Part shown: piece by piece, positions 52,481 through 62,009 of the stretch | Numbering within the stretch: the stretch's first letter is position 1 | How the letters are laid out: the number at the start of each line of letters is the position of its first letter | DNA from: Jatrophihabitans sp. GAS493 | GTDB lineage: Bacteria > Actinomycetota > Actinomycetes > Mycobacteriales > Jatrophihabitantaceae | Direction: 5' to 3' | Assembly (NCBI RefSeq): GCF_900230215.1 | Contig: NZ_LT907982.1 | Location: 2,232,001 to 2,296,000, forward strand | DNA: 64,000 bases | Program-made: the position numbers and the translations under genes | The notes under the pieces: generated by a model | Told to the model about the DNA's origin: nothing | Seen by the model: the letters and a program-made list of their open reading frames with translations, nothing else | The model's database searches: none

Positions 52481-52482
52481 GC

Positions 52483-53532
52483 ATGTCGCGCACCGAGTTC
52501 CACCGGCTACGGGTCGCGGCGGTCGTCCCACTCACCGACGATTCCACCGCCGTCACGCTGGAGGTTCCGCCCGAGCTGGAGCAGACCTTCGCCTTCGCCG
52601 CCGGCCAGACGGTGACGGTTCGGGTGGGGGAGCAGCGGCGTTCCTACTCGATCTGCGCGCCCCGCGGTGCGCCTCTGCGGATCGGTGTGCGCGAAGTGCC
52701 CGGGGGCGCGGTCTCGACGTTGCTGGTGCGCGGCACCGATATCGGCGACTACCTCGAGATGCAGGCCCCAGCCGGCTCGTTCACGCCGGATCTGGCCGCC
52801 GGGGGCCACCACGTGCTCATCGCGGCCGGGTCCGGGATCACCCCGATGATCTCGATCGCCCAGTCGATCCTCGAGTCAGCTGCCGATTCGTCGGTGACGC
52901 TGCTCTACGGCAACCGAAGCAGCCAGAGCGTGATGTTCGCCGACGAGCTGGCCGACATCAAGGACAGCTATCCATCGCGTGTGTGCCTGGTGCATGTGCT
53001 CTCCCGCGAGCCCCAGGAGGTCGAACTCTTCAACGGTCGATTGGATGCCGCGAAGCTGCGGGTGTTGCTGCCGGTGACCGTCGATCCGACGAGCGTCGAC
53101 CATTGGTGGCTCTGCGGGCCGCTCGGGATGACCATGGATGCCATCGCGGTGCTGGCCGAGCTGAACGTGCCCGCGGAGCGAATCCATCGTGAATTGTTCT
53201 ACGTTGAGGCTGATCCGCCGCCCCTCCTGCGGCACGTGGACGGGCCGGTCGGCCCGGGCGCGGCGGTGACGCTGCTGCTGGACGGGCGCAGCACGACGGT
53301 GACCGTGCCACCTGACACTGCCATCCTTGACGCCGCCCAGCGCGTTCGTCCGGACCTGCCCTTCGCCTGTCGCGGCGGGGTATGTGGCACCTGCCGCGCG
53401 CTGGTGACCGAAGGGGAGGTACGGATGCGCCGGAACTTCGCGCTGGAGCAGGGTGAACTCGACGCCGGCTATGTGCTGACCTGTCAATCATTGCCGACCA
53501 CCGAAACGGTTTCGATAACGTTCGACAGCTGA
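52483..53532 (+). CDS. paaE: Phenylacetyl-CoA epoxidase reductase
   Basis: The protein has 349 residues. FAD site RSYSICAP, NADPH domain IAAGSGITPMISIAQ and WWLCGPLGM, and C-terminal 2Fe-2S ferredoxin with CRGGVCGTC ... LTCQ cysteines. It feeds electrons from NADPH to PaaA. Last gene of paaABCDE; a strong hairpin follows 44 bases on. Confidence 0.95.
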   Translation: MSRTEFHRLRVAAVVPLTDDSTAVTLEVPPELEQTFAFAAGQTVTVRVGEQRRSYSICAPRGAPLRIGVREVPGGAVSTLLVRGTDIGDYLEMQAPAGSFTPDLAAGGHHVLIAAGSGITPMISIAQSILESAADSSVTLLYGNRSSQSVMFADELADIKDSYPSRVCLVHVLSREPQEVELFNGRLDAAKLRVLLPVTVDPTSVDHWWLCGPLGMTMDAIAVLAELNVPAERIHRELFYVEADPPPLLRHVDGPVGPGAAVTLLLDGRSTTVTVPPDTAILDAAQRVRPDLPFACRGGVCGTCRALVTEGEVRMRRNFALEQGELDAGYVLTCQSLPTTETVSITFDS

Positions 53533-53575
53533 TTCAGCAGCTACCCCACCGCCGCCGGGCGGACCTCCGAGCCGA

Positions 53576-53595
53576 GGGTGGGGCTAACCCCACCC
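53576..53595. promoter_or_regulatory. Perfect palindrome upstream of MMPL/kinase operon, terminator or operator
   Basis: GGGTGGGG-CTAA-CCCCACCC, 44 bases after paaE and 78 bases before the MMPL start, followed by a second hairpin (CCGACTCGGGGGTCGG). No T-run follows, so a protein-binding site for the downstream NarL-type regulator is at least as likely as a terminator. Confidence 0.55.
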
Positions 53596-53673
53596 CCGAC
53601 TCGGGGGTCGGCCCCGGCTCAGAGGCCGGGAAGCTCCAGTGACGGCACATCCCCGTACTTCGAGGATGGATCC

Positions 53674-55977
53674 ATGACCACTTCTGTCTCCCGTTCGACT
53701 GCCGACGTCTCCAGCCCGACGAAGCCGCCGACCGCGCCACCCGGCGCCCTGGTGCGGTTGGTGAGGGGCGCTGCGCATGTCGCGCAGCGTCGTCCCAAGA
53801 CGATCATCGCGCTCTGGCTGCTGCTCGTGGTCGCCTGCACGGTCTTGGGCGCCACAGCCGGAACCAAATCCCTCACCGACGTGCAGTCGGAGGTGGGACA
53901 GTCCGCCAAGGCCGACGCGCTGCTCCAGCGCGCGGGGCTGCGCACCCCGGCGTCGGAGAGCATCCTCATCACCGCCTCGACACCGGCCCTAACCAGCGCC
54001 GCCGCGGCCGACCTGGCCGGGCGGGCCGGTGCGCTGCCACAGGTTGCGTCGGTGACCGGGCCTGAACAGTCGGCCGATCTGATCGCCGACGGTGGGCGGA
54101 TCGCGCTGGTGCAGGTGCAACTGCGCGGAGACCCGGACAGCGCGCAGGATCAGGTGGGCGCGCTACTCGCACTCGATGCCCAGGTCGAACGCGTTCATCC
54201 GGGCACCGTGGTCCAGGAGGCCGGCGCCGGCACCGAAAGCAAAGCCATCAACGACCTCATCGACAGCGACCTGCGCCGGGCCGAACTGATCTCGCTGCCG
54301 ATCACCCTCCTGATACTGGTGTTGGCCTTCGGAGCTGTCGTGGCCGCGTGCGTGCCGCTCATCCTCGGCATCACCGCGGTGGCGGCCGCGCTCGGGGCGC
54401 TCGGGCTGGTCTCACACCTGGCCCCCAACAGTCAGTCGACCTCCGCCGTCGTCGTGCTCATCGGCCTAGCGGTCGGGGTCGACTACTCGCTCTTCTACGT
54501 GCGCCGCGAGCGGGAGGAGAGGCGGCGCGGGCACGGGCCGGCCCGTCTGGGCGGTAGGTCGGTCCCCGACTCCGCGCTTGAAGCGGCCGCCTCCTCGGTC
54601 GGGCGGGCGATCCTCATCTCCGGACTGACGGTGATGGCGGCCCTGGCCGGACTGCTGCTCACCGGCGCGGGAGATTTCGTCTCGATGGGCCTCGGCACGA
54701 TCCTGGTCGTCGCCATCGCCGTCCTCGGATCGCTGACCGTTCTACCGGCCGTGCTCGCTCTGCTCGGTGACCGGGTCGACCGCGGGCGCGTCCCCGGCGC
54801 CGCTGCGATCACGGCTGCGCGAGCCCGCCGCCAGCTCCGCCGGCCCGACGGTGCCGGCCGACCAACCGGTGTCTGGGGCCGTCTGGCCCGAAACGTCACC
54901 AGCCACCCGCGAGCGGCCCTGGTTGCCTCCGTATGCGTGCTCGCCACCCTCGCCGTCCCGATGTTCGGCATGCGCACCGGCGACCTGCAGGCCGGCGACC
55001 TGCCGCAGAACCTGCCGGTCGTGTCGGCGATGAAGGCCATCGAGGCGACCTTCCCCGGCGCTCCGCAGGACGCCGAGCTCGTCGTCAGCGGTCACGCTCT
55101 TGCCAGTCCCGCCGCGCACGGTGGTCTGACTGCGCTCGGACGGCGCGCTCTGGCCGTCACCGGCGGACGGGGCGAGGTGACGGTGGCCGTCTCCTCCGAT
55201 GCCAGCGTGGCCCGGGTCGACGTGCCGATGCCGGACCTCGGAGTTGGGGCGGGCAAGGCCACGGTCGAACGGCTGCGCGCTCAGGTCGCGCCCACGGCCG
55301 CAACGATCGACGGCGTGGCGGCTCCGGCCCTGGTCACCGGCGACGTCGCCTCGAGCGCTGACTACTCGCACCGAATGAGTGAGGTGACCCCTGAGGTGAT
55401 CGGCTTCGTGCTGCTGCTCGGGTTCGTGTTGCTGCTGGTGACGTTCCGGGCTCCGCTGCTGGCGGCGACGGTGATGGCGCTGAACCTGCTGTCGGTCGGG
55501 GCGGCGTACGGCATCCTCACCGCCGTCTTCCAGCACACCTGGGCTGAGCACCTGCTTGGCTTCCACTCCACCGGGCACATCATCAATTGGATGCCGTTGT
55601 TCATGTTCGTGGTGCTCTTCGGGCTGTCGATGGACTACACCGTCCTTGTGCTCGAACGCATTCGTGAGGCGCGCCTGCGGGGGCTGCCTCCGCGCGAGGC
55701 CGCCGCCGATGGTGTCAGTGCGACCGCGGGCACCGTCACCAGTGCCGCAATCGTCATGGTGGCCGTCTTCTCGATCTTCGCCACGCTCGGCGTGATCACC
55801 TTCAAGCAGCTCGGGGTCGGTCTCGGGGCCGCGGTGCTGCTCGACGCCACGCTCGTGCGCGGAGTGGCACTGCCGGCAGCGGTGGCCCTCCTCGGCGAAC
55901 GCGGCTGGCCACTGCGTGGGTGGAAGGATGCCACTGTGGACCGTGTGGCAGCTGGCACCGCCAAGGACAGAACGTGA
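53674..55977 (+). CDS. MMPL-family (RND) membrane transporter
   Basis: The protein has 767 residues. TM1 about 45-65, first extracytoplasmic domain to about 205, TM2-6 (VGVDYSLFYVRREREERRRG marks the TM4 region), second external domain about 430-580, TM7-12 with GLSMDYTVLVLERIREARLR, the conserved MMPL Asp-Tyr pair. GAGGA before ATG 53674. Overlaps the kinase gene by GTGA. Export of lipid or hydrophobic drug is probable. Confidence 0.92.
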   Translation: MTTSVSRSTADVSSPTKPPTAPPGALVRLVRGAAHVAQRRPKTIIALWLLLVVACTVLGATAGTKSLTDVQSEVGQSAKADALLQRAGLRTPASESILITASTPALTSAAAADLAGRAGALPQVASVTGPEQSADLIADGGRIALVQVQLRGDPDSAQDQVGALLALDAQVERVHPGTVVQEAGAGTESKAINDLIDSDLRRAELISLPITLLILVLAFGAVVAACVPLILGITAVAAALGALGLVSHLAPNSQSTSAVVVLIGLAVGVDYSLFYVRREREERRRGHGPARLGGRSVPDSALEAAASSVGRAILISGLTVMAALAGLLLTGAGDFVSMGLGTILVVAIAVLGSLTVLPAVLALLGDRVDRGRVPGAAAITAARARRQLRRPDGAGRPTGVWGRLARNVTSHPRAALVASVCVLATLAVPMFGMRTGDLQAGDLPQNLPVVSAMKAIEATFPGAPQDAELVVSGHALASPAAHGGLTALGRRALAVTGGRGEVTVAVSSDASVARVDVPMPDLGVGAGKATVERLRAQVAPTAATIDGVAAPALVTGDVASSADYSHRMSEVTPEVIGFVLLLGFVLLLVTFRAPLLAATVMALNLLSVGAAYGILTAVFQHTWAEHLLGFHSTGHIINWMPLFMFVVLFGLSMDYTVLVLERIREARLRGLPPREAAADGVSATAGTVTSAAIVMVAVFSIFATLGVITFKQLGVGLGAAVLLDATLVRGVALPAAVALLGERGWPLRGWKDATVDRVAAGTAKDRT

Positions 55978-57014
55978 GCATGCGCGCCGAGCCGAGTGCT
56001 GCCGAGCCTGCGGCCGGCACCTCGCCGCTGGCCTTCACGATCGCGCTCGGCGCGTTCATCGTGCTGGCCACCACGGTTGTCTGGGCCGCGGTCGGCGGTG
56101 GCTACTTCTGGCCGTGTTGGGTGATTCTGGGCTGCGGTGCGGCGCTGGCCCCGCTGATCTGGTGGAATCACCTGCACGGCCGACCCAACACCGCGCACAC
56201 CCGGGTGTGGTGGCACCTGGACGTCAGTGCCACCGCGGCGGCGGTACTGATGCTGGTCTGGCTCTTCACCGGCGCGCACGGGCTGTGGGCGTTCTGGTCG
56301 ATCCTCGGACTTGCCCTGGCGCTCGGGCTGCACGCGCTCATCGACCTGCGGGCCGAGGTGCCCCAGCTGCAGACCCGGGCGTTGCAGGAGCGAGTCGATA
56401 CCCTGAGCCGAACTCGCCGTCAGGCCGTGGACGCCCAGGCCGCCGAACTGCGCCGCATCGAGCGCGATCTGCACGACGGTGCCCAGGCCCGTCTCGTAGC
56501 GTTGACCATGCAGCTCGGCCGCGCCGAGGCCGAGCTCGCCCATGAGCCCGCGGCCGCGGCGCTCGTCCGGGCCGCCCGAGAGGAGGCCACGGTGGCCATC
56601 CAGGAGTTGCGTGACCTTGCCCGGGGCATCGCCCCGCCGGTCCTCGCCGATCGGGGCCTGGTCGCCGCGGTTCAGTCGCTGGCCGACCGTGGGCACGCCG
56701 CGCTGACGGTGACGACCGCCAACGACGGGCGACGACTGCCGCCGGCGGTCGAGAACGCGGCCTACTTCCTGATCGCCGAGGCGTTGACCAACGCCGCCAA
56801 GCACGCGCCCGGCGTCACCGCACGAGTCGATCTCGCCCTGCGCCCGAAGCAGCTCGTCGTCGATGTGACCGATGACGGACCGGGTGGCGCCGACGTGACG
56901 GGCAACGGGCTGCAGGGACTGCGGGCCCGGGTCGAAGCACTGGACGGGACGCTGGCCGTCACCTCACCGGAGGGTGGACCCACCCACCTGCACGCGGAAC
57001 TGCCATGCGAGTAG
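55974..57014 (+). CDS. NarL-type sensor histidine kinase
   Basis: The protein has 346 residues from GTG 55974. Four N-terminal TMs (about 20-125), then HisKA_3 RIERDLHDGAQARLVALTMQ (phospho-His) and HATPase EALTNAAKHAPG, TDDGPGG and GLQGLRARVEAL. Coupled to the MMPL gene upstream and to the regulator downstream (10-base overlap). Confidence 0.92.
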   Translation: MSMRAEPSAAEPAAGTSPLAFTIALGAFIVLATTVVWAAVGGGYFWPCWVILGCGAALAPLIWWNHLHGRPNTAHTRVWWHLDVSATAAAVLMLVWLFTGAHGLWAFWSILGLALALGLHALIDLRAEVPQLQTRALQERVDTLSRTRRQAVDAQAAELRRIERDLHDGAQARLVALTMQLGRAEAELAHEPAAAALVRAAREEATVAIQELRDLARGIAPPVLADRGLVAAVQSLADRGHAALTVTTANDGRRLPPAVENAAYFLIAEALTNAAKHAPGVTARVDLALRPKQLVVDVTDDGPGGADVTGNGLQGLRARVEALDGTLAVTSPEGGPTHLHAELPCE

Positions 57015-57658
57015 TCATCGCCGAGGACCACGCGCTGCTGCGGGAGGGGCTCGTCGCGCTGCTGAACGGCGCCGGTATCGAGGTGGTGGCGACCACCGAC
57101 ACCGGCCCGGGCCTACTCGACATCGTCACCGAACACGAACCCGACCTCGCGATCATCGACGTGCGACTGCCCCCCGGCTTCGCCGACGAAGGCATCCGGG
57201 CGGCGATCGCAGCCCGCGCCGCGCACCCCACACTCGCCACGTTGATCCTCTCGCAGTACGTCGAACCCGTGTACACCGCCGAGCTGCTCGACTCGCCGGG
57301 CGGAGGGGTCGGCTACCTACTCAAGGAGCGGGTCAGTGACATCGCGGAATTCGTCGAGGCATTACACCGGGTCGCGGGCGGCGGCACGGCGCTTGACCGA
57401 GAGGTCGTCACCGAACTGGTCCGCACCCATTCCGCCACCAGCGACCACCTCAACGCCCTCACACCCCGCGAGCGCGAGACGCTCGCCTTGATGGCCGAGG
57501 GGCGCACCAACGCCGGCATCGCCAGGACGATGGTGATCACTCTGGGCGCGGTCGAGAAGCACATCTCCAACATCTTCACCAAGCTCGACCTCCCCGACAC
57601 TGACGACGACCACCGTCGGGTGCTGGCCGTGCTCAGTTATCTCCGCACGACCGGCTGA
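57005..57658 (+). CDS. NarL/FixJ-family response regulator
   Basis: The protein has 217 residues. Receiver AEDHALLREGL, AIIDVRLPP (phospho-Asp about 53), YLLKERV (Lys); LuxR-type HTH LTPRERETLALMAEGRTNAG, then VEKHISNIFTKLDL. It probably controls the MMPL operon through the palindrome at 53576-53595. The 3' end overlaps the convergent Lrp gene by 26 bases. Confidence 0.93.
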   Translation: MRVVIAEDHALLREGLVALLNGAGIEVVATTDTGPGLLDIVTEHEPDLAIIDVRLPPGFADEGIRAAIAARAAHPTLATLILSQYVEPVYTAELLDSPGGGVGYLLKERVSDIAEFVEALHRVAGGGTALDREVVTELVRTHSATSDHLNALTPRERETLALMAEGRTNAGIARTMVITLGAVEKHISNIFTKLDLPDTDDDHRRVLAVLSYLRTTG

Positions 57659-58196
57659 GCGCGGCGGTGGCCGATCGCTCGCGGAAGGCCGGTGCTCGAG
57701 GCGGCCGGGGGCGCTGCTGCTGCAGCAGCAACGGTAGGGTCCGCGGGGCGACGACCACCGACAGGATGACGACGCTGGTCGAGCGGCGAATCGCATCCGA
57801 TTCGTTCAGCTTCAACAGCAACTCCTGCAGCGCCTCGTTCGACTCGGCGGCCAGCCGGCAGAGCACGTCGCCGCTGCCGGTGGTCGCGTAGGCCTCCAGA
57901 ACCCCCGGGAGTGCAGTGAGGAACTGGCGGATGTCGGCCAGCCGCCCCTGGGCGATCTCCAGCGTCACCATCGCCTGCACTGGGTAGCCGGCGGCGGCCA
58001 CATCGATATCGGGCCCGTAGCCGGTGACTATGCCGGCCTGCTGGATCCGGTCCAGCCGGGCCGACACCGTCGCCCGCGCCACGCCCGACAGTCGGGAGAG
58101 CTCCAGGATGCCGATGCGCGGGTTGTCGGTGAGGAGCTGGAGCAGGGTGACGTCGAGGGCGTCCAGTCGTGATGACACATCGCGCTCCTCACTCAT
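57633..58196 (-). CDS. Lrp/AsnC-family regulator of tyrosine catabolism
   Basis: The protein has 187 residues. N-terminal HTH LDVTLLQLLTDNPRIGILEL, then LSRLSGVARATVSARLDRIQ; C-terminal RAM domain with VTLEIAQGRLADIRQFLTAL and YATTGSGDVLCRLAA. Divergent from the HPPD operon, so it is the likely regulator, responding to an aromatic amino acid. The basic tail after about 155 is unusual and overlaps the regulator gene on the other strand. Confidence 0.88.
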   Translation of the reverse strand: MSEERDVSSRLDALDVTLLQLLTDNPRIGILELSRLSGVARATVSARLDRIQQAGIVTGYGPDIDVAAAGYPVQAMVTLEIAQGRLADIRQFLTALPGVLEAYATTGSGDVLCRLAAESNEALQELLLKLNESDAIRRSTSVVILSVVVAPRTLPLLLQQQRPRPPRAPAFRERSATAALSRSCGDN

Positions 58197-58211
58197 CGGA
58201 TGACGACCAAC

Positions 58212-58250
58212 TTAGCAAAATGCTAATCAGTAGGCCAATTGAACTGGCCT
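58212..58250. promoter_or_regulatory. Tandem palindromes upstream of HPPD, candidate Lrp sites
   Basis: TTAGCA-AAA-TGCTAA (58212-58226) and AGGCCA-7-TGGCCT (58232-58250) lie 20 bases apart, centre to centre about two helix turns, just upstream of the Lrp gene start. Such phased AT-cored palindromes suit Lrp octamers. Confidence 0.5.
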
Positions 58251-58324
58251 GATGTTCCACTCGGGCTAGCTAGTGCTGTTCCGATTGCGGCTTGATGTCA
58301 ACGTGGATTCACTGGGAGTGCTGA

Positions 58325-59581
<1,257 letters not shown>

Positions 59582-59628
59582 GTTCTTAGGCGGCAACCGC
59601 CGCCGGACGAGCAGATGGGACGACGCAG

Positions 59629-60831
59629 ATGGCCCACTACCAGGCCCGAGGCTCGATACCACCCAAACGGCATACGCAGCATCGCAGCGATAGCGGCGAC
59701 CTGTACTACGAGGAGCTGATGGGGGAGGAGGGCTTCTCCTCGGACTCCTCGCTCCTGTATCACCGAGGCCTTCCTTCAGCGCTGGTCGATGCGCGTCCGT
59801 GGAGTCTGCCCGACCAGACGACGCTGCCCAACGAGCCGCTGCTACCCAGGCACCTGCGGCTGCCGGACCTCTTCGATGCGGCCGGCGCAGACTCCGTGGA
59901 TGTGGTGACGGGGCGCCGCCTGGTGCTGGCCAACGACGATGTGCGCATCAGCTATGTCGTGGCCGGCGGCGAGTCCCCGCTGTATCGCAATGGCATCGGT
60001 GACGAGTGCGTCTATGTCGAGTCCGGGACCGGTGTGGTGGAGACCGTCTTCGGTCCGCTGCCATTCCGCGCCGGGGACTACGTGCTGATTCCACGTTCGA
60101 CCACGCATCGCTGGATGCCGGATGGTGAACCGATTCGGGCCTACTGCATCGAAGCGAACTCGCACATCGCGCCCGCGCACAAATACCTCTCCCGCTACGG
60201 GCAACTGCTCGAACACTCACCCTTCTGCGAGCGTGACCTGCACGGCCCGGGCGAGTTGGCGCCGCGCGAGGAGACCGAGGTCGAGGTGTATCTGAAGCAT
60301 CGCGGCACCGGCCCGGGCGCGGTGACCGGGACGGTGCACGTCCTACCGCACCACCCGTTCGACGTGGTCGGCTGGGACGGCTGCCTCTACCCGTACACGT
60401 TCAACGTCTCCGACTTCGAGCCGATCACCGGACGGGTGCATCAGCCGCCGCCGGTGCATCAGGTCTTCGAGGGTCACAACTTCGTGATCTGCAACTTTGT
60501 GCCGCGAAAGGTGGACTATCACCCACTCTCGATTCCGGTTCCCTACTACCACTCCAACGTCGACTCCGACGAGGTGATGTTCTACTGCGGGGGCGACTAC
60601 GAGGCGCGGAAGGGATCGGGGATCGGCCAGGGGTCGGTGAGCCTCCACCCCGGCGGGCACTCGCACGGGCCGCAGCCCGGCGCCTACGAGCGTTCGATCG
60701 GCGTCGACTACTTCGACGAGTTGGCGGTGATGGTCGATACCTTCCGACCGCTGCGCCTCGGGGAGGGGGCGCAGGCCTGCGACGACGGCGTCTACGCCTG
60801 GTCCTGGCATCGTCAGGGTCGCAATCAGTGA
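59629..60831 (+). CDS. hmgA: Homogentisate 1,2-dioxygenase
   Basis: The protein has 400 residues; opens the homogentisate ring to maleylacetoacetate. Cupin core with iron ligands in VPYYHSNVDSDEVMFYCGGD and HPGGHSHGPQPGAYE; the GDYVLIPRSTTHRW strand is also typical. Fits the prokaryotic short HmgA class. Follows HPPD after 47 bases and overlaps the next gene by GTGA. Confidence 0.95.
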   Translation: MAHYQARGSIPPKRHTQHRSDSGDLYYEELMGEEGFSSDSSLLYHRGLPSALVDARPWSLPDQTTLPNEPLLPRHLRLPDLFDAAGADSVDVVTGRRLVLANDDVRISYVVAGGESPLYRNGIGDECVYVESGTGVVETVFGPLPFRAGDYVLIPRSTTHRWMPDGEPIRAYCIEANSHIAPAHKYLSRYGQLLEHSPFCERDLHGPGELAPREETEVEVYLKHRGTGPGAVTGTVHVLPHHPFDVVGWDGCLYPYTFNVSDFEPITGRVHQPPPVHQVFEGHNFVICNFVPRKVDYHPLSIPVPYYHSNVDSDEVMFYCGGDYEARKGSGIGQGSVSLHPGGHSHGPQPGAYERSIGVDYFDELAVMVDTFRPLRLGEGAQACDDGVYAWSWHRQGRNQ

Positions 60832-62009
60832 CGTCTTCGGTCGATCCGCTCGCCGTCGATCATCTCCCGTATGGCTCGCTGCTGGACGCCGACGGACTCC
60901 GCTTCGCCGCCGTGCGCTGGGGCGAAGCCGCCTTCGACCTGACCCGCTGGTCTCGACAGACCCCATTCGCTGAACTCTTCGGGGACGGATCGCTGGACGG
61001 GCTATTGGCCGCCGGGCACCGGACCTGGGACGAGCTACGGGCCGCGGTGGTCGCCGCGTTGGGCGTTCCGGCGACCCTCGCCGCGTTCTGCCGGCCGCTG
61101 GCCTGGACGACACCCACGCTGCCGTTTGCCCCCGGCGACTACGTCGACTTCTACGCATCCCGGGATCACGCAACGAATGTCGGACGAATCTTGCGGCCCG
61201 ATGGTGAACCGCTCACCCCGAACTGGCGGCATCTCCCGATCGGCTACCACGGGCGGGCGGGCACCATCGTGGTCTCGGGTACTGAGATCCGGCGTCCATG
61301 GGGGCAGTTTCGAACGGCAGACGGTGACATCGAATTCGCAGCCTCCGACCGCCTCGACCTGGAGGCCGAGGTCGCCTTCGTGCTCGGTGGTAGCACCACG
61401 TTGGGTGAATCGATCCCGCTGGTCGACGCGCGCGACTATATCTTCGGCGTCTGCCTGCTCAACGATTGGTCGGCGCGTGACATCCAATCCTGGGAGTACG
61501 TGCCGCTCGGCCCCTTCCTGGGCAAGTCGTTCGCGACCAGCATGTCACCCTGGATCACCCCGCTCTCCGCTCTGGAGGACGCCTGGTTGGCCCCGCCGGC
61601 CCGTGATACCCAGCTGCTTGCGTATCTGGATGACGCCGGCCGGCGCGACGCCCTCGACCTGGCCCTTGAAGTGCGTATCAACGGGCAGCTGATGTCGCGG
61701 CCACCGTTTCCTGGCATGTACTGGACTCCGGCGCAGATGCTGGCCCACCTCACGGTCAACGGCGCCTCGATTCGTCCAGGCGACCTCTTCGCGTCGGGCA
61801 CCGTCAGCGGCCCCACCCCGGACCAGGTCGGAAGCCTGCTTGAGCTCACCTGGAACGGGACGCGACCGAAGCCGCTGGGCGATGGGAGAATGCTCCGGTT
61901 CCTCGAAGACGGTGACGAAGTGGCCATCAGCGCGACCGCGCCGGGGCGGCACGGACGGATCACCCTCGGCGAATGCCGTGGACGGGTGGTGGAGGCGGTA
62001 CAGCGGTGA
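60828..62009 (+). CDS. fahA: Fumarylacetoacetase
   Basis: The protein has 393 residues from GTG 60828; hydrolyses fumarylacetoacetate to fumarate and acetoacetate. GDYVDFYASRDHATNVGR (metal Asp and catalytic His), LEAEVAFVLG (Glu) and LLNDWSARDIQSWEYVPLGP (Asp) are the FAH signatures; N-terminal SH3-like part present. No separate maleylacetoacetate isomerase gene is seen in the window. Confidence 0.95.
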   Translation: MTSSVDPLAVDHLPYGSLLDADGLRFAAVRWGEAAFDLTRWSRQTPFAELFGDGSLDGLLAAGHRTWDELRAAVVAALGVPATLAAFCRPLAWTTPTLPFAPGDYVDFYASRDHATNVGRILRPDGEPLTPNWRHLPIGYHGRAGTIVVSGTEIRRPWGQFRTADGDIEFAASDRLDLEAEVAFVLGGSTTLGESIPLVDARDYIFGVCLLNDWSARDIQSWEYVPLGPFLGKSFATSMSPWITPLSALEDAWLAPPARDTQLLAYLDDAGRRDALDLALEVRINGQLMSRPPFPGMYWTPAQMLAHLTVNGASIRPGDLFASGTVSGPTPDQVGSLLELTWNGTRPKPLGDGRMLRFLEDGDEVAISATAPGRHGRITLGECRGRVVEAVQR

